DNA of 64,000 nucleotides, taken from assembly GCF_009709555.1 (NCBI RefSeq), contig NZ_WJBG01000225.1:1-64000 (forward strand). The letters are read 5' to 3'. Positions 42,112 through 50,636 of the stretch are shown piece after piece (positions within the stretch are counted from its first letter, which is position 1; every line of letters starts with the position of its first letter). The notes beneath the pieces were generated by a model. That model was not told the origin of the DNA, searched no databases, and was given only the letters and a program-made list of their open reading frames with translations. The position numbers were made by a program, and so were the translations under genes. This stretch comes from Streptomyces blattellae. Lineage in GTDB: Bacteria; Actinomycetota; Actinomycetes; Streptomycetales; Streptomycetaceae.

Positions 42112-42501
42112 ATGGCAGTCGACGCGGCCGAGGCTCGGCTTGAGGAACGCTGGCGGGACATCCTGTCGGTGCACGCACGCACGATCTGCGAGATCGACCG
42201 AGCGCTCCATCCGCACGGGCTGGGGGCGAGCGATTTCGAGGTCCTCGACATCCTCGCCTCCACCTCGCCCGAGCAGGGCGACCACTGCCGGGTGCAGAAC
42301 CTCGTCGGCCGGGTCCATCTCAGCCAGAGCGCGCTGTCCCGGCTCATCGGCCGACTGGAGAAGGACGGCCTGGTGGAGCGCTCGGTGTGCGTGGAGGACC
42401 GGCGCGGGGTCTGGGTGGCCCTGACGGGCAAGGGCCGCGACCTGCACGCGGAGGTCCTGCCGTTGCAGCGGGCGGCGCTGGCCCGGATGCTGGGCGGCTG
42501 A
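42112..42501 (+). CDS. MarR-family transcriptional regulator
   Basis: A 129-aa winged-helix protein. The HTH is CRVQNLVGRVHLSQSALSRLIGRLEKDGLVERSVCVEDRRGVWVALTGKG. The start at ATG 42112 removes a Cys-rich unlikely extension; ATG 42103 is also possible. Preceding helix: RTICEIDRALHPHGLGASDFEVLDIL. A palindrome sits directly upstream. The target is unknown. Confidence 0.88.
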   Translation: MAVDAAEARLEERWRDILSVHARTICEIDRALHPHGLGASDFEVLDILASTSPEQGDHCRVQNLVGRVHLSQSALSRLIGRLEKDGLVERSVCVEDRRGVWVALTGKGRDLHAEVLPLQRAALARMLGG

Positions 42502-42600
42502 AAAGGGCGGCGTTCAGCGGACCAGGCGGCCGAGTTCAGCAGCTGTGCGACACCGCCGCCGAGTTCGCCACCGCCTCCAGTGTGGTCGAACTCGGCGCGC

Positions 42601-43002
42601 TCACCCGTGCGGGCGGGCCAGCAGGGTCCGCACTCCCTCCGACGTGAGGGTCAGCGGATGCCGGGAGGCCCCGTCGATGGTGAGGGCCAGATCGTCGGCG
42701 GGCCACTGTGCGGCGAGGGCACCCAGCGGCACCAGTCGGTAGCGGGAGACGAACGGCAGCAGACCGGCCAACTCCGGTTCCGAGGTGAACACGGGCACCG
42801 TCGGTTCGCCTCCCGGATGCTCGATGACCGGCAGCGCCACGGCCCCGGGATCGGTGGCGTCCTCCTCGCTGACGTCGTCGGGCACGGGCACGAGCACGTC
42901 GGCGCTCGCGAGCGTGTCCAGCGCCGCCGTGTCCTCGGTGTTCTGGGCCAGCACATCCAGCGCGCGCTGGGCCGCGGTGGCGGTGGTGTGAGGTGTCTCC
43001 AT
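42601..43002 (-). CDS. SseB-family protein
   Basis: A 133-aa protein with the SseB fold: ASADVLVPVPDD, PVFTSEPELAGLLPF, RYRLVPLGALAAQWPADDLALTIDGAS and a C-terminal HPLTLTSEGVRTLLA. SseB-like proteins are small soluble proteins of uncertain role, sometimes type VII- or stress-associated in actinobacteria. It is divergent from the 2-MIB synthase. Confidence 0.75.
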   Translation of the reverse strand: METPHTTATAAQRALDVLAQNTEDTAALDTLASADVLVPVPDDVSEEDATDPGAVALPVIEHPGGEPTVPVFTSEPELAGLLPFVSRYRLVPLGALAAQWPADDLALTIDGASRHPLTLTSEGVRTLLARPHG

Positions 43003-43303
43003 GGCAGATTCCCTGGTAGCGGCAGTCGTACGGCCCGCTCGGAACGGAGGCGGGTCCTGCTCGCGTACCCCATCCGGAGCAGCGCATTCCTCCGAGATCA
43101 GGATGGGGCGGCGTGCACACGGCAAGTGGTCCGAGGTACCGACCGTATACCGCCAATCAGGTGCATGTGGGGGAATTCGGGGTGGTGCGGGGGCATCTGG
43201 TCCCGGGGCGTGCCTCGTGCGCCGTCCACCGGCATCACTCGACTGGCCCGGCCACGGGTAGCTGTAGTCGCGGAATGTGACAGTCCGCACATCGATTGTC
43301 ACT
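43003..43303. other. Divergent region between SseB gene and 2-MIB synthase
   Basis: No gene is seen. A TATACC box at about 43145-43150 could be a + strand -10 for the terpene genes, but its -35 is weak. The cyclic-nucleotide-binding gene that often precedes the synthase in other Streptomyces is absent. Confidence 0.4.
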
Positions 43304-44538
43304 CATGGCGACAGGAGAGAAGGGCGCCCCCGGCCGGCGCCGAACTGGCCGAGCTGATCGCGGCGTTGCTGTCGGCGCGGGTCACCGCGCGGCTGCGGCT
43401 GCCGTCCGCTCCCGCCGGACCGGGTACGTCGGCGGTCCGGCCGGTGGGGGCCGCACTGCCCACGCCGCCGCCCGCCGCCGTCGTACGACTGCCGGGGCCA
43501 CGTATGCCGACGGGTCCCGCCGGTCTCGGTACGTCGGCCGCCCGAGCGTTCGCCCCCGGTCCGCCCGCGGAGGTGCCGCCCGTCGAACCCGGCGCGCGGC
43601 TGCACTGTCCGCCCGCCGTGCGTGACGACCCAGCCCTGGGCGAGACCGTCGACGCGCGGCTGGTCGAGTGGGCCGAGGAGGTCGGGATCTACCCCGGCCA
43701 GCTCGACAAGGTCCAGCGGGCGGGCTTCGGCCGACTGATCATGCTGGCGCACCCCGAGTCGGACGATCCCGACCGGCTGCTGGCGGCGGCCAAGTGCGCC
43801 CTGTCCGAGTGGTCCGTCGACGACCACTACATGGACGGCGAAGTGGAGGAGGCCCGGCCCGAACTGCTCGGGCAGCGCCTCGCGATCGCCCACTCGGTGA
43901 TCGACCAGGCCCACCTTCCGCCGGCGTACGCGCCGCAGCTGGAAAAGGTCGTCCGGGCCGACCCGGTCATGCGGGCCCTGCGCGCGGGGCTCGGCGACCT
44001 GGCCCGGTACGCCACCACCAGCCAGGTGCGCCGGCTGCGCAACGAACTGTCCATCATGTTCGTGGCGTACAACCAGGAGGCTGTCTGGCAGCTGAGCGAA
44101 CAGACGCCGCCTGTCTGGGAGTTCCTGATGCACCGGCACGAGAACAGCTTCGTGCCCTGCATGGTGCTCATCGACGCGGTCGCCGGGTACGAGCTGTCGC
44201 AGGGTGAGTTCGCCGACCCGCGGGTGCGCCGCGCCTTCACCATGGCGGGCTCCGCGAGCGTGATCGTCAACGACCTGTACTCCATGGGCAAGGAGAGCCC
44301 GACGGACTTCAGCCTGCCCCGGCTGATCGCCGCCGAGGACGACTGCTCCCTGGAGGAGGCCGTGGAGCGCACCGTCGACATCCACAACGAACTCATGCAC
44401 ACCTTCGAGGCGGAAGCGGCTGCCCTCGCCCTCACCGGCTCCCCCGAGCTGCGCCGCTTCCTGGCCGGCATCTGGGCCTGGCTGGGCGGCAGCCGCGAAT
44501 GGCACGCCCGCAGCGCCCGCTACACCACCGCGACCTGA
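43304..44538 (+). CDS. 2-methylisoborneol synthase (class I terpene cyclase), 5' end uncertain
   Basis: The enzyme cyclises 2-methylgeranyl diphosphate to 2-methylisoborneol, the earthy odorant. The Asp-rich metal motif DDHYMD, the NSE motif NDLYSMGKE and the block CMVLIDAVAGYELSQGEFADPRV identify the MIB-synthase clade. A variable Pro/Ala-rich N-terminal region precedes the catalytic domain. The start is problematic. The frame encoding AELAELIAALLSARVTARLRL and the cyclase has no ATG or GTG between 43264 and 43504. ATG 43304 is one frame off and would join it if the CCCCC run at 43326-43330 had one more C. So either translation begins at TTG 43366 or ATG 43504, or a one-base deletion has occurred. 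The partner methyltransferase follows 42 bp downstream. Confidence 0.9.
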
Positions 44539-44580
44539 CGCTGACTCACATCGCTTCACCAGCAAGGAGATCGATTCGCC

Positions 44581-45450
44581 ATGTCCATCATCGAGACGCC
44601 CGTGCACACCGCACACCACGTCCTGCGCACCGCCTACCAGAAGTCGGTCGCCGCCTACTGGAACGCCGAGAAGAACCCGGTCAATCTCCGCCTCGGTGAG
44701 GTCGACGACCTGTACCACCACCACTACGGCCTCGGCGAATACGACCGGTCCGTCCTCGAAGGCCCGGCCGGCACCCGCGAGCAGCGCATGATCGAGGAGA
44801 TGCACCGGCTGGAGACCGCGCAGGCCGACGTGCTCCTCGACCACCTCGGCGAGATCCGCCCCGAGGACCGTCTCCTGGACGCGGGTTCCGGCCGCGGCGG
44901 CACCAGCATCATGGCCAACGCCCGCTTCGGCTGCCACGTCGACGGTGTGAGCATCTCCGAGCAGCAGGTCGCCTTCGCGAGCGACCAGGCGATCAAGCGG
45001 GGCGTGGCCGACCAGGTCCGCTTCCACTTCCGCAACATGCTCGACACCGGTCTCGCCACCGGCTCCCGGCGCGGCATCTGGACCAACGAGACGACGATGT
45101 ACGTCGATCTCTTCGAGTTGTACGGGGAGTTCGCGCGGCTGCTGGAGTACGGCGGCCGGTACGTGTGCGTCACCGGGTGCTCCAACGACGTCCAGGGGCT
45201 GCGGTCCAAGGCGGTCAGCAGGATCGACGAGCACTACACGTGCAACATCCACCCCCGCAGCGAGTACTTCAGGGCCCTCGCCGGGAACGGCCTCGTACCG
45301 ATCGACGTGGTCGACCTGACGCCCGCGACGATTCCCTACTGGGAACTGCGGGCCCAGTCCGAGGTGGCGACGGGGATCGAGGAGGCGTTCCTGACCGCGT
45401 ACAAGGAAGGCAGCTTCCACTACCTCCTGATCGCGGCCGACCGGATCTGA
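44581..45450 (+). CDS. Geranyl diphosphate 2-C-methyltransferase
   Basis: A 289-aa SAM-dependent methyltransferase that adds a methyl to C2 of geranyl diphosphate, providing the C11 substrate of 2-MIB synthase. SAM motif LLDAGSGRGGTSIMANARFG; SISEQQVAFASDQAIKRGV; catalytic-site block IWTNETTMYVDLFELYGEFARLLEYGGRYVCVTG. The N-terminus contains the aromatic AYQKSVAAYWNAEKNPVNLRLGEVDDLYHHHYG, typical of this enzyme. AAGGAGAT lies upstream. Two-gene operon with the synthase. Confidence 0.95.
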   Translation: MSIIETPVHTAHHVLRTAYQKSVAAYWNAEKNPVNLRLGEVDDLYHHHYGLGEYDRSVLEGPAGTREQRMIEEMHRLETAQADVLLDHLGEIRPEDRLLDAGSGRGGTSIMANARFGCHVDGVSISEQQVAFASDQAIKRGVADQVRFHFRNMLDTGLATGSRRGIWTNETTMYVDLFELYGEFARLLEYGGRYVCVTGCSNDVQGLRSKAVSRIDEHYTCNIHPRSEYFRALAGNGLVPIDVVDLTPATIPYWELRAQSEVATGIEEAFLTAYKEGSFHYLLIAADRI

Positions 45451-45573
45451 CCCGGGACGACGACGGGTCGGGGGCGGCGGAGACTCCGTTGCCCCCGCGG
45501 CGGCCGAGGCCCATTCCCCACGGGCGGTCGGCGCCGCACCGGAAGATGCCCTGGGCCGGGCGGCCGCTGGGGC

Positions 45574-46254
45574 TCAGTAGCTGAGGGCGGCGGCCCAGTC
45601 CCCCCGGCCCTGGGGAGTCAGGTCGAGGACGTGCCACACCGGGCTGAGCAGGTCGATGCCTCGCTGGTCGATGTCGTCGGACATCCGAGGGTGCGCGGAG
45701 TAGGAGTGGCGCACCGACCCGTCGTCGTCGCGCGTGAACACGGACACCGTGGAGTCCTGGTTGCCCTCGGCGTCCTCGCTGCCCAGGTCGTATTTGAAGG
45801 TGCCGGTCCCGGCGCTGAGCAGTCGCAGGTTCGTCCACTTCCGGTTCCTGGCGTGCGCACGGAGCGTGGGCGGGTCGGCGGCGGCGACGATGGCGAGGTC
45901 GACGTTCTGCGCGAGGTGGCGGGCCACGCCGTTGAACCCGTCGCACCACATCGTGCACATGGGGCACGGCTCGGTCTGCTTCTTGCCGTACATGAGGTGG
46001 TAGACGACCAGGTCACGTCCGGGCCGGGTGAACAGTTCCGCCAGCCGCACGGTGTGCACGGGTGCGTCACCGGCGTCCAGATCGGCCGGGCCCTCCTCGA
46101 ACACGTAGTCGTCGACGACCGGCCCCAGCGGCAACCGGCGCCGCAGGTCGGCGACGCGCTCGCGATGGCGCATCAGCTCGATCTCGGCCTGCCGCAGCTC
46201 CTCTCGGGCGGTGACGTATTCGGCCGACTCCTCGGTGAGACGGGTGGGACGCAT
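45574..46254 (-). CDS. DUF899-family thioredoxin-like protein
   Basis: A 226-aa predicted thioredoxin-fold protein. DLVVYHLMYGKKQTEPCPMCTMWCDGFNG carries the CPMC pair characteristic of DUF899. An N-terminal helical segment (TAREELRQAEIELMRHRERVADLRRRLP) precedes it. The Trp, Asp and Arg block SVFTRDDDGSVRHSYSAHPR ends the domain. Function is not established; a thiol-redox role is inferred from the fold. Confidence 0.88.
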   Translation of the reverse strand: MRPTRLTEESAEYVTAREELRQAEIELMRHRERVADLRRRLPLGPVVDDYVFEEGPADLDAGDAPVHTVRLAELFTRPGRDLVVYHLMYGKKQTEPCPMCTMWCDGFNGVARHLAQNVDLAIVAAADPPTLRAHARNRKWTNLRLLSAGTGTFKYDLGSEDAEGNQDSTVSVFTRDDDGSVRHSYSAHPRMSDDIDQRGIDLLSPVWHVLDLTPQGRGDWAAALSY

Positions 46255-46332
46255 CGCTACCTCCGGCCCCCGTTACAGTCTTTACTGGCTGACGGCCACG
46301 ATCGGCTTCTCCCCACCACCGTATGCGCCGCG

Positions 46333-47478
46333 TCAGGACAGGCTGTCGATCTTGCTGCGGACCTTGTCCACGATGGTGGCCGGGAGCGTCGCGTAGCCCT
46401 GGAAGCTCAGGTCCTCCTGGCCCTTCGCGCCGGCGAGGTACGTCAGGAACGCCTTGGTGGCCGACCAGGTCGCCGGTCTGTTGCCCTTGTCGCAGACGAT
46501 CTCGTACGTGACCAGGGCGATCGGGTAGGCGCCCGGCGCCTTGGTCGCGTAGTCGAGCCTGAGTACGAGGTCGCCGTCGGCGCCGGCGACCTCGGCACCG
46601 GCGATCGCCTTGGAGGCCGTGAAGACACTGGCGTCGACCGGAGCGGTGGCCCCGGTGGCGATCGCGACCGAGGGAATGTTCCGGGCGATCGCATACGACA
46701 GCTCGACATAGCCGATCGCGCCCGCGGTCTTCTTCACCTGTTCGGCAAGGCCCGAGGAACCCTTGGCGGACTGGCCGCCCTTGGCCTGCCACTCCTTGTT
46801 GTGCCCGTGCCGCCAGGCGCCCGGTGCGGCGGCGCTCAGGTAGGAGGTGAAATTGTCCGTCGTGCCGGAGGAATCGGAGCGGTGCGACGCCTTGATCGAC
46901 GTCGACGGCAGCTTGGTGCCGGGGTTGAGTTTCGCGATCGCCGGATCGTTCCACTTCGTGATCTGCGAATCGAAGACCTTGGCGAGCGTGGGCGCGTCCA
47001 GGATCAGCTTGCTGACCCCTGGCAGGTTGTAGGCGATGGCGATCGGGCCGCCGAGCATGGGCAGGTGGACGGCCCGACCGCCGTTGGAGCAGACGCTGCG
47101 GGACTGGGTGATCTGGGTGGCGCTCAGTGCGGCGTCGGAACCCGCGAAGGCGGTTCTGCCGTTCAGGAAATCGGTCTGGCCGGCTCCGGAGCCGTTGCCT
47201 TCGTAGTTGATCCGGGTCCCGGGGCAGGCCCGCATGTAGTTCTTGATCCAGAACTGCATCGCGAACTCCTGCGCGGTCGAGCCGGAGGCCGGCACAGTGG
47301 CCGCCTTGCCGCACGTGACGCCGCCGGCGCCCGTGGTGGTCGGCGAGGCGGCCATGGGCGCTGCGCCGGAGGGCCGGGAGCTGCCGTTCGAGCCGCAGGC
47401 CGTCAGGAGCAGGGCACCGGAGACGATCGCCGAGCCGGCCACCAGGGTGCGCGGCCTTCTCTTGCGCTGAGGCTTCAC
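46333..47478 (-). CDS. pstS: Phosphate ABC transporter substrate-binding lipoprotein PstS
   Basis: A 381-aa lipoprotein with lipobox LLTAC. It has the phosphate-binding blocks VPASGSTAQEFAMQFWIKNY, GAGQTDFLNGRTAFAGSDAAL, SIKASHRSDSSGTTDNFTSYL (R-S-D-S-S-G-T-T) and GAIGYVELSYA. The length is normal. No pstCAB genes follow; the next gene is DUF899. So either the transporter genes lie elsewhere or this is a second PstS. An 11-bp palindrome lies 113 bp upstream. Confidence 0.93.
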   Translation of the reverse strand: MKPQRKRRPRTLVAGSAIVSGALLLTACGSNGSSRPSGAAPMAASPTTTGAGGVTCGKAATVPASGSTAQEFAMQFWIKNYMRACPGTRINYEGNGSGAGQTDFLNGRTAFAGSDAALSATQITQSRSVCSNGGRAVHLPMLGGPIAIAYNLPGVSKLILDAPTLAKVFDSQITKWNDPAIAKLNPGTKLPSTSIKASHRSDSSGTTDNFTSYLSAAAPGAWRHGHNKEWQAKGGQSAKGSSGLAEQVKKTAGAIGYVELSYAIARNIPSVAIATGATAPVDASVFTASKAIAGAEVAGADGDLVLRLDYATKAPGAYPIALVTYEIVCDKGNRPATWSATKAFLTYLAGAKGQEDLSFQGYATLPATIVDKVRSKIDSLS

Positions 47479-47590
47479 TCTTCGGTGCTCCGTTCTTCAG
47501 ACCGCCGGATCGGCGCGGCCAAGGGCTGTGGTGCCCTGTGGCCTCCGCAGCGCACGTCCGAGCAGCAACGCCCGCGTTCACTCGCAGTAG

Positions 47591-47618
47591 CCAAAGGTGA
47601 CCATTAAGTCACCTTTGG
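47591..47618. promoter_or_regulatory. 11-bp perfect inverted repeat upstream of pstS
   Basis: CCAAAGGTGAC-CATTAA-GTCACCTTTGG is perfect over 11 bp per arm. A GTTCACTCGCA element, resembling a PHO-box repeat, lies just on its pstS side at 47577-47587. It could be an operator or a terminator for the dead upstream gene; the position favours pstS control. Confidence 0.5.
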
Positions 47619-47639
47619 CAAGGATGCCTTCGTCTCGAA

Positions 47640-48120
47640 CGATTGCGCCACCGGAGATGCCGCCGGCGGCATCCGGCGGAAACGCTTCAGCGGCGACCGC
47701 CCGGTCACTTCCTGCGCCTTACCGGCGCTCGCTTCCCGGCGAATGCGCGGACGCCCTCCTGGGCGTCGGCGGACACGAGCGGACACCATCCGCTTGGGCC
47801 GTGCGGAGCGCGAGCGGACCGCTGGCTGCGATGCGGGGGCCGGCTCACGGGCGCCTGCGAGCGCTCCGCCAAGCCTGGTCATCAGGTTGACCCCACCGTG
47901 CGCGTGGGCGGCCCCGGCGGAGATCGGGGCGCCGGTGAGCGCGAGTACCGCCGCAGGCTGGCAGGGCAGTGCTCGGGGCAACCGCAGCAGCCCGCCGACA
48001 GCCGCGACAAAGTCGCGCTTCACCTACGGCAGCCCGAACTCCGCGTCCCGTGCGGCGGCGATCAGGCCGGCGGGCAGCGCCAGTTCACAGCCGTCGGCCA
48101 GGGCCCCATGGGCAGGTCAT
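47640..48120 (-). pseudogene. Decayed enoyl-CoA hydratase (crotonase)
   Basis: The minus strand reads ALADGCELAL..GLIAAARDAEFGLP, then an in-frame TAG where Glu is expected. It continues VKRDFVAAVGGLLRLPRALPCQPAAVLALTGAPISAGAAHAHGGVNL, the crotonase core, and degenerates with frame changes toward the tail (ALAGAREPA, ASGPLAL and so on). The first 80 or so residues are missing. A stop codon and truncation show that it is dead. Confidence 0.75.
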
Positions 48121-48186
48121 GACGGCATGGAGGGTCTTCAACGGACGGCGAGGATTTCCCCGAAGAGGGACGCGTTCAGTGACCGG

Positions 48187-48203
48187 CGCCCGCAGGGCGG
48201 GCG
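48187..48203 (-). terminator. Small hairpin after the ABM gene
   Basis: CGCCCGC-AGG-GCGGGCG, 7-bp arms, about 30 bp beyond the ABM stop; a possible terminator. Confidence 0.4.
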
Positions 48204-48229
48204 TCTGCGAGTGGTGCGCCGGCCGGAAC

Positions 48230-48553
48230 TCAGCTGCGCAGTTCCGCCGGAAGCGGCACCTCGTAGGGCACAAGGTCGCCCTGATACGCCTGCATGCTGA
48301 GCACCTGCAATTCTGGAATGATCTCCATCGTGAGCTTGACCGGTTCGCCTTCGAAATGCGCGAACAGAGCCTCCTCGCTCTCCCACAATTCGGTGACCCG
48401 GAGGACGCAGGGATCGTCAAGATCGACTGTGAAGCGGTATATGAGGCTCCCCTTTTCCTTGTGCGTCCCTTCCATGGCCGCACGTATCGTGGGAAGGAAA
48501 CCCTGAAGCGCGGTTTCGCTTGCCGCCTTCAGCGCCACCTCAATAAATATCAT
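48230..48553 (-). CDS. Antibiotic-biosynthesis-monooxygenase (ABM) domain protein
   Basis: A 107-aa ferredoxin-fold protein starting at ATG 48553 with AAGGAG upstream. It has MIFIEVALKAASETALQGFL, EKGSLIYRFTVDLDDPCVLRVTELWESEEALFAHFEGEPVK and IPELQVLSMQAY. ABM proteins are cofactor-free oxygenases or quinol-related enzymes, and some are only structural. The second codons ATA TTT ATT and later CTT and GGT are rare in Streptomyces. With the VOC gene 130 bp upstream it looks like an imported pair. Confidence 0.85.
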   Translation of the reverse strand: MIFIEVALKAASETALQGFLPTIRAAMEGTHKEKGSLIYRFTVDLDDPCVLRVTELWESEEALFAHFEGEPVKLTMEIIPELQVLSMQAYQGDLVPYEVPLPAELRS

Positions 48554-48685
48554 CACATCTCCTTTTCGTTTTCCGTGCACCAATAGCCGAACTGAACCCG
48601 CGCAAAGCGCCCTCACGTCGGCCGCGTCGCCGCGCGCGACGGCACCGCCCGCACGGACGGCGGTCTCTGAGTCCTCTCGGGAAAG

Positions 48686-49627
48686 TCAGAACAACCGCAT
48701 GTCCGACCGTGCGACGAAGCCGATCCGCTCCTCGAAATCTTCGGGGCAACTGAACATCTCCACCGACACGTGCTCGTGCCCGCGCATGTAGGTCGCGAAG
48801 ATCGGCTCCGCGCCGATTGGTGCCGGTATCTGATAGCCGCGCTTCTCAAGACGCTGGACGAAGTCCACCAGAGTCTCGCGATCGCGGAAGCCGAGCCCGA
48901 TGTTCATGATGCCCTGGTCGCTCAGCAGGCGATCGTCGAGCACGCGCCCGGCCGGACGGCGATAGGCCATGATCTCGACCCTGATGTCGTTGAGCTTGAC
49001 GCTAAATCCGTCGACGTCGGCGTCCTCGAAGCCCCATAGCCGCTCCCGGTCCATGTCGATCACGAAATCGCGGTCTTCGGGCAGTCCCAGATCGTCGATC
49101 CAGAATTTCCGCGCACCCTCCAGATCTTTCACCGACAGGGCGACGTTGGCGAGCGCGGGGAGCGAGGATTTCGCGTCATCCGCCGGGCCGGCACTGTCTT
49201 CCAGCACCTCGACCACGATGCCGGCATAGGGATCGCGGAAGGAGAAACGCCTCTGCCCGCCCAGTTCCACCGGATCGGTCAAGGTTCTCACGCCATGCGC
49301 GGCAAGCCGGGAAAGGCAGGCGTCGAAATCGGTCACCAGAATACCGAAGCGCCCCCATCCGATGTCCGAAACCTGCCAGTCGTCGGGCAGCGGCCGCTGC
49401 GGGGGCGCAACGTGCTGGAACATCTCGATCTGAGCGAACTTCTGACGTCCCGTCAGCCAGTTGATGAAGAGCGACGCATACGACCCGAGTTCCTGCACTT
49501 CGGCCACGCCCTGCCCGCACGCCAGTTCGCTGCGCGCGTCCTCAAAGCGGAACACGTCCATGTAAAAGCTTTTCGCCGCCGGAAGATCGTTGGCGCACAA
49601 GGCGATCTGCGAAATTTGAAATGCCAT
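48686..49627 (-). CDS. Two-module VOC (glyoxalase/dioxygenase-fold) protein
   Basis: A 313-aa protein with two vicinal-oxygen-chelate halves (about 1-150 and 160-305): ISQIALCANDLPAAKSFYMDVFRFE, RFSFRDPYAGIVVEVLED, then LANVALSVKDLEGARKFWIDDLGLPEDRDFVIDMD and GHEHVSVEMFSCPEDFEERIGF. The Glu ligands are present, but the His expected in each first strand is Cys or Ser, so metal binding may differ from extradiol dioxygenases. The beginning uses TTT, ATT, CTT and AAA codons, unlike neighbouring genes. It is probably foreign in origin. Confidence 0.85.
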   Translation of the reverse strand: MAFQISQIALCANDLPAAKSFYMDVFRFEDARSELACGQGVAEVQELGSYASLFINWLTGRQKFAQIEMFQHVAPPQRPLPDDWQVSDIGWGRFGILVTDFDACLSRLAAHGVRTLTDPVELGGQRRFSFRDPYAGIVVEVLEDSAGPADDAKSSLPALANVALSVKDLEGARKFWIDDLGLPEDRDFVIDMDRERLWGFEDADVDGFSVKLNDIRVEIMAYRRPAGRVLDDRLLSDQGIMNIGLGFRDRETLVDFVQRLEKRGYQIPAPIGAEPIFATYMRGHEHVSVEMFSCPEDFEERIGFVARSDMRLF

Positions 49628-49993
49628 GGCCGGTCTACCTTCTCTCCGAAACGGTGGGAGAAATCACCCGATCACTTGCGTGCATCGAATGTCGACGCTG
49701 CACTGACGACGGGGCCTGGCCACGACCGGGCGCATCAAGCCCCAGGTCGAGGACAATCGGGGACTACGCGGGACAGTGCTGGTGGCCCCGCGCCACCGAG
49801 CACACGCCTCGGCCGTAGTCCGACTCTGCGAACCTAAGCGGATCGTTGTCCGCTACCGGTGGCAACGTAACCGCCAGATGTCCGGGTTGGCAACGGTCTT
49901 GCACGACTTCGCGCGCGAGTCAGGAAGGGACGAGCGGAGTCGGCCGCTACCTGGAGTGGACTGACGAGGAGTGCGCCGGCAGACGCACGCGAC
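49628..49993. other. Gene-free upstream region of the VOC-ABM pair
   Basis: No gene is seen. An inverted repeat AGCGGA-TCGTTG-TCCGCT lies at 49837-49854, the form of a TetR-type operator, about 210 bp before the VOC start. Confidence 0.4.
49837..49854. promoter_or_regulatory. Candidate TetR-like operator
   Basis: A 6-6-6 inverted repeat AGCGGA/TCCGCT. No TetR gene is in the window, so any repressor would act in trans. Confidence 0.3.
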
Positions 49994-50584
49994 TCATTCC
50001 GGAGTCGGCTCAGCGCTTCGGGTGCCGTCCGTGCCTCGATCTCGCGTACGTATCCAGTCGTGCCGCTCCTCGGGCGGCGGCGCCTCGGAGTCCGCCAGCC
50101 AGACGATGTCGCGGTTCAAGTCCCGTACGTCCTCGCGCGCCCTCGCCACCGGCAGGATGCCGCAGACCCCGAACCCCAGGAGCGCGAAGATCGCTGCCGG
50201 CTCGCCTTGAGCCGGGTCCCTGAGCAGTCCCCCCGCCGTGAACGTGAACCCCAGGGTTGTCACGTAGCCGGTCAACACCACGAGCCACGTCCACAAGTGA
50301 CAACTCCTGCAGAACCGCCGCAGTGCTTCGGAGCGGCTGACGTAACCGACGCGGAAGTCCTCGCCGCACTCTTCGCAGGTGAGCACAGCGGCGCGGCGAA
50401 AGCCGCTGTCGTCGGGCGTCGCGCGGACCGGTACCACCGCCGACACCGTGTGATCCGTCACCGTGACCACCGTGCCGTACACGTCCACGATCTGGCGCCG
50501 GGTGTGCACCAGCGGGACATATTGGGTACCGAAGCGTGAACCGGCCGTGCGCCCCAGTAGAGCCGAACCGCCCCCAACTGTCAC
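49994..50584 (-). CDS. Membrane protein with a zinc-ribbon-like Cys4 motif
   Basis: A 196-aa protein. Two Cys pairs (LTCEECGEDFRVG and RFCRSCHLWTW) about 24 residues apart form a likely zinc ribbon. Two transmembrane segments follow (WLVVLTGYVTTLGFTFTAGGLL and AAIFALLGFGVCGILPVA). The N-terminal 60 residues are beta-rich. I do not recognise the family. ATG 50584 is the first clear start. Confidence 0.65.
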   Translation of the reverse strand: MTVGGGSALLGRTAGSRFGTQYVPLVHTRRQIVDVYGTVVTVTDHTVSAVVPVRATPDDSGFRRAAVLTCEECGEDFRVGYVSRSEALRRFCRSCHLWTWLVVLTGYVTTLGFTFTAGGLLRDPAQGEPAAIFALLGFGVCGILPVARAREDVRDLNRDIVWLADSEAPPPEERHDWIRTRDRGTDGTRSAEPTPE

Positions 50585-50636
50585 CGGTCAAATCACGCGG
50601 GGTCCACTGAGCCGGAGTACACGGCCGCGCCGGTGT

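Noticed and set aside
47591..47618. Simple terminator of an upstream gene
   Set aside because: The only upstream candidate is the decayed crotonase on the same strand as pstS. The loop and AT content fit an operator better, so it is listed as regulatory with moderate confidence.
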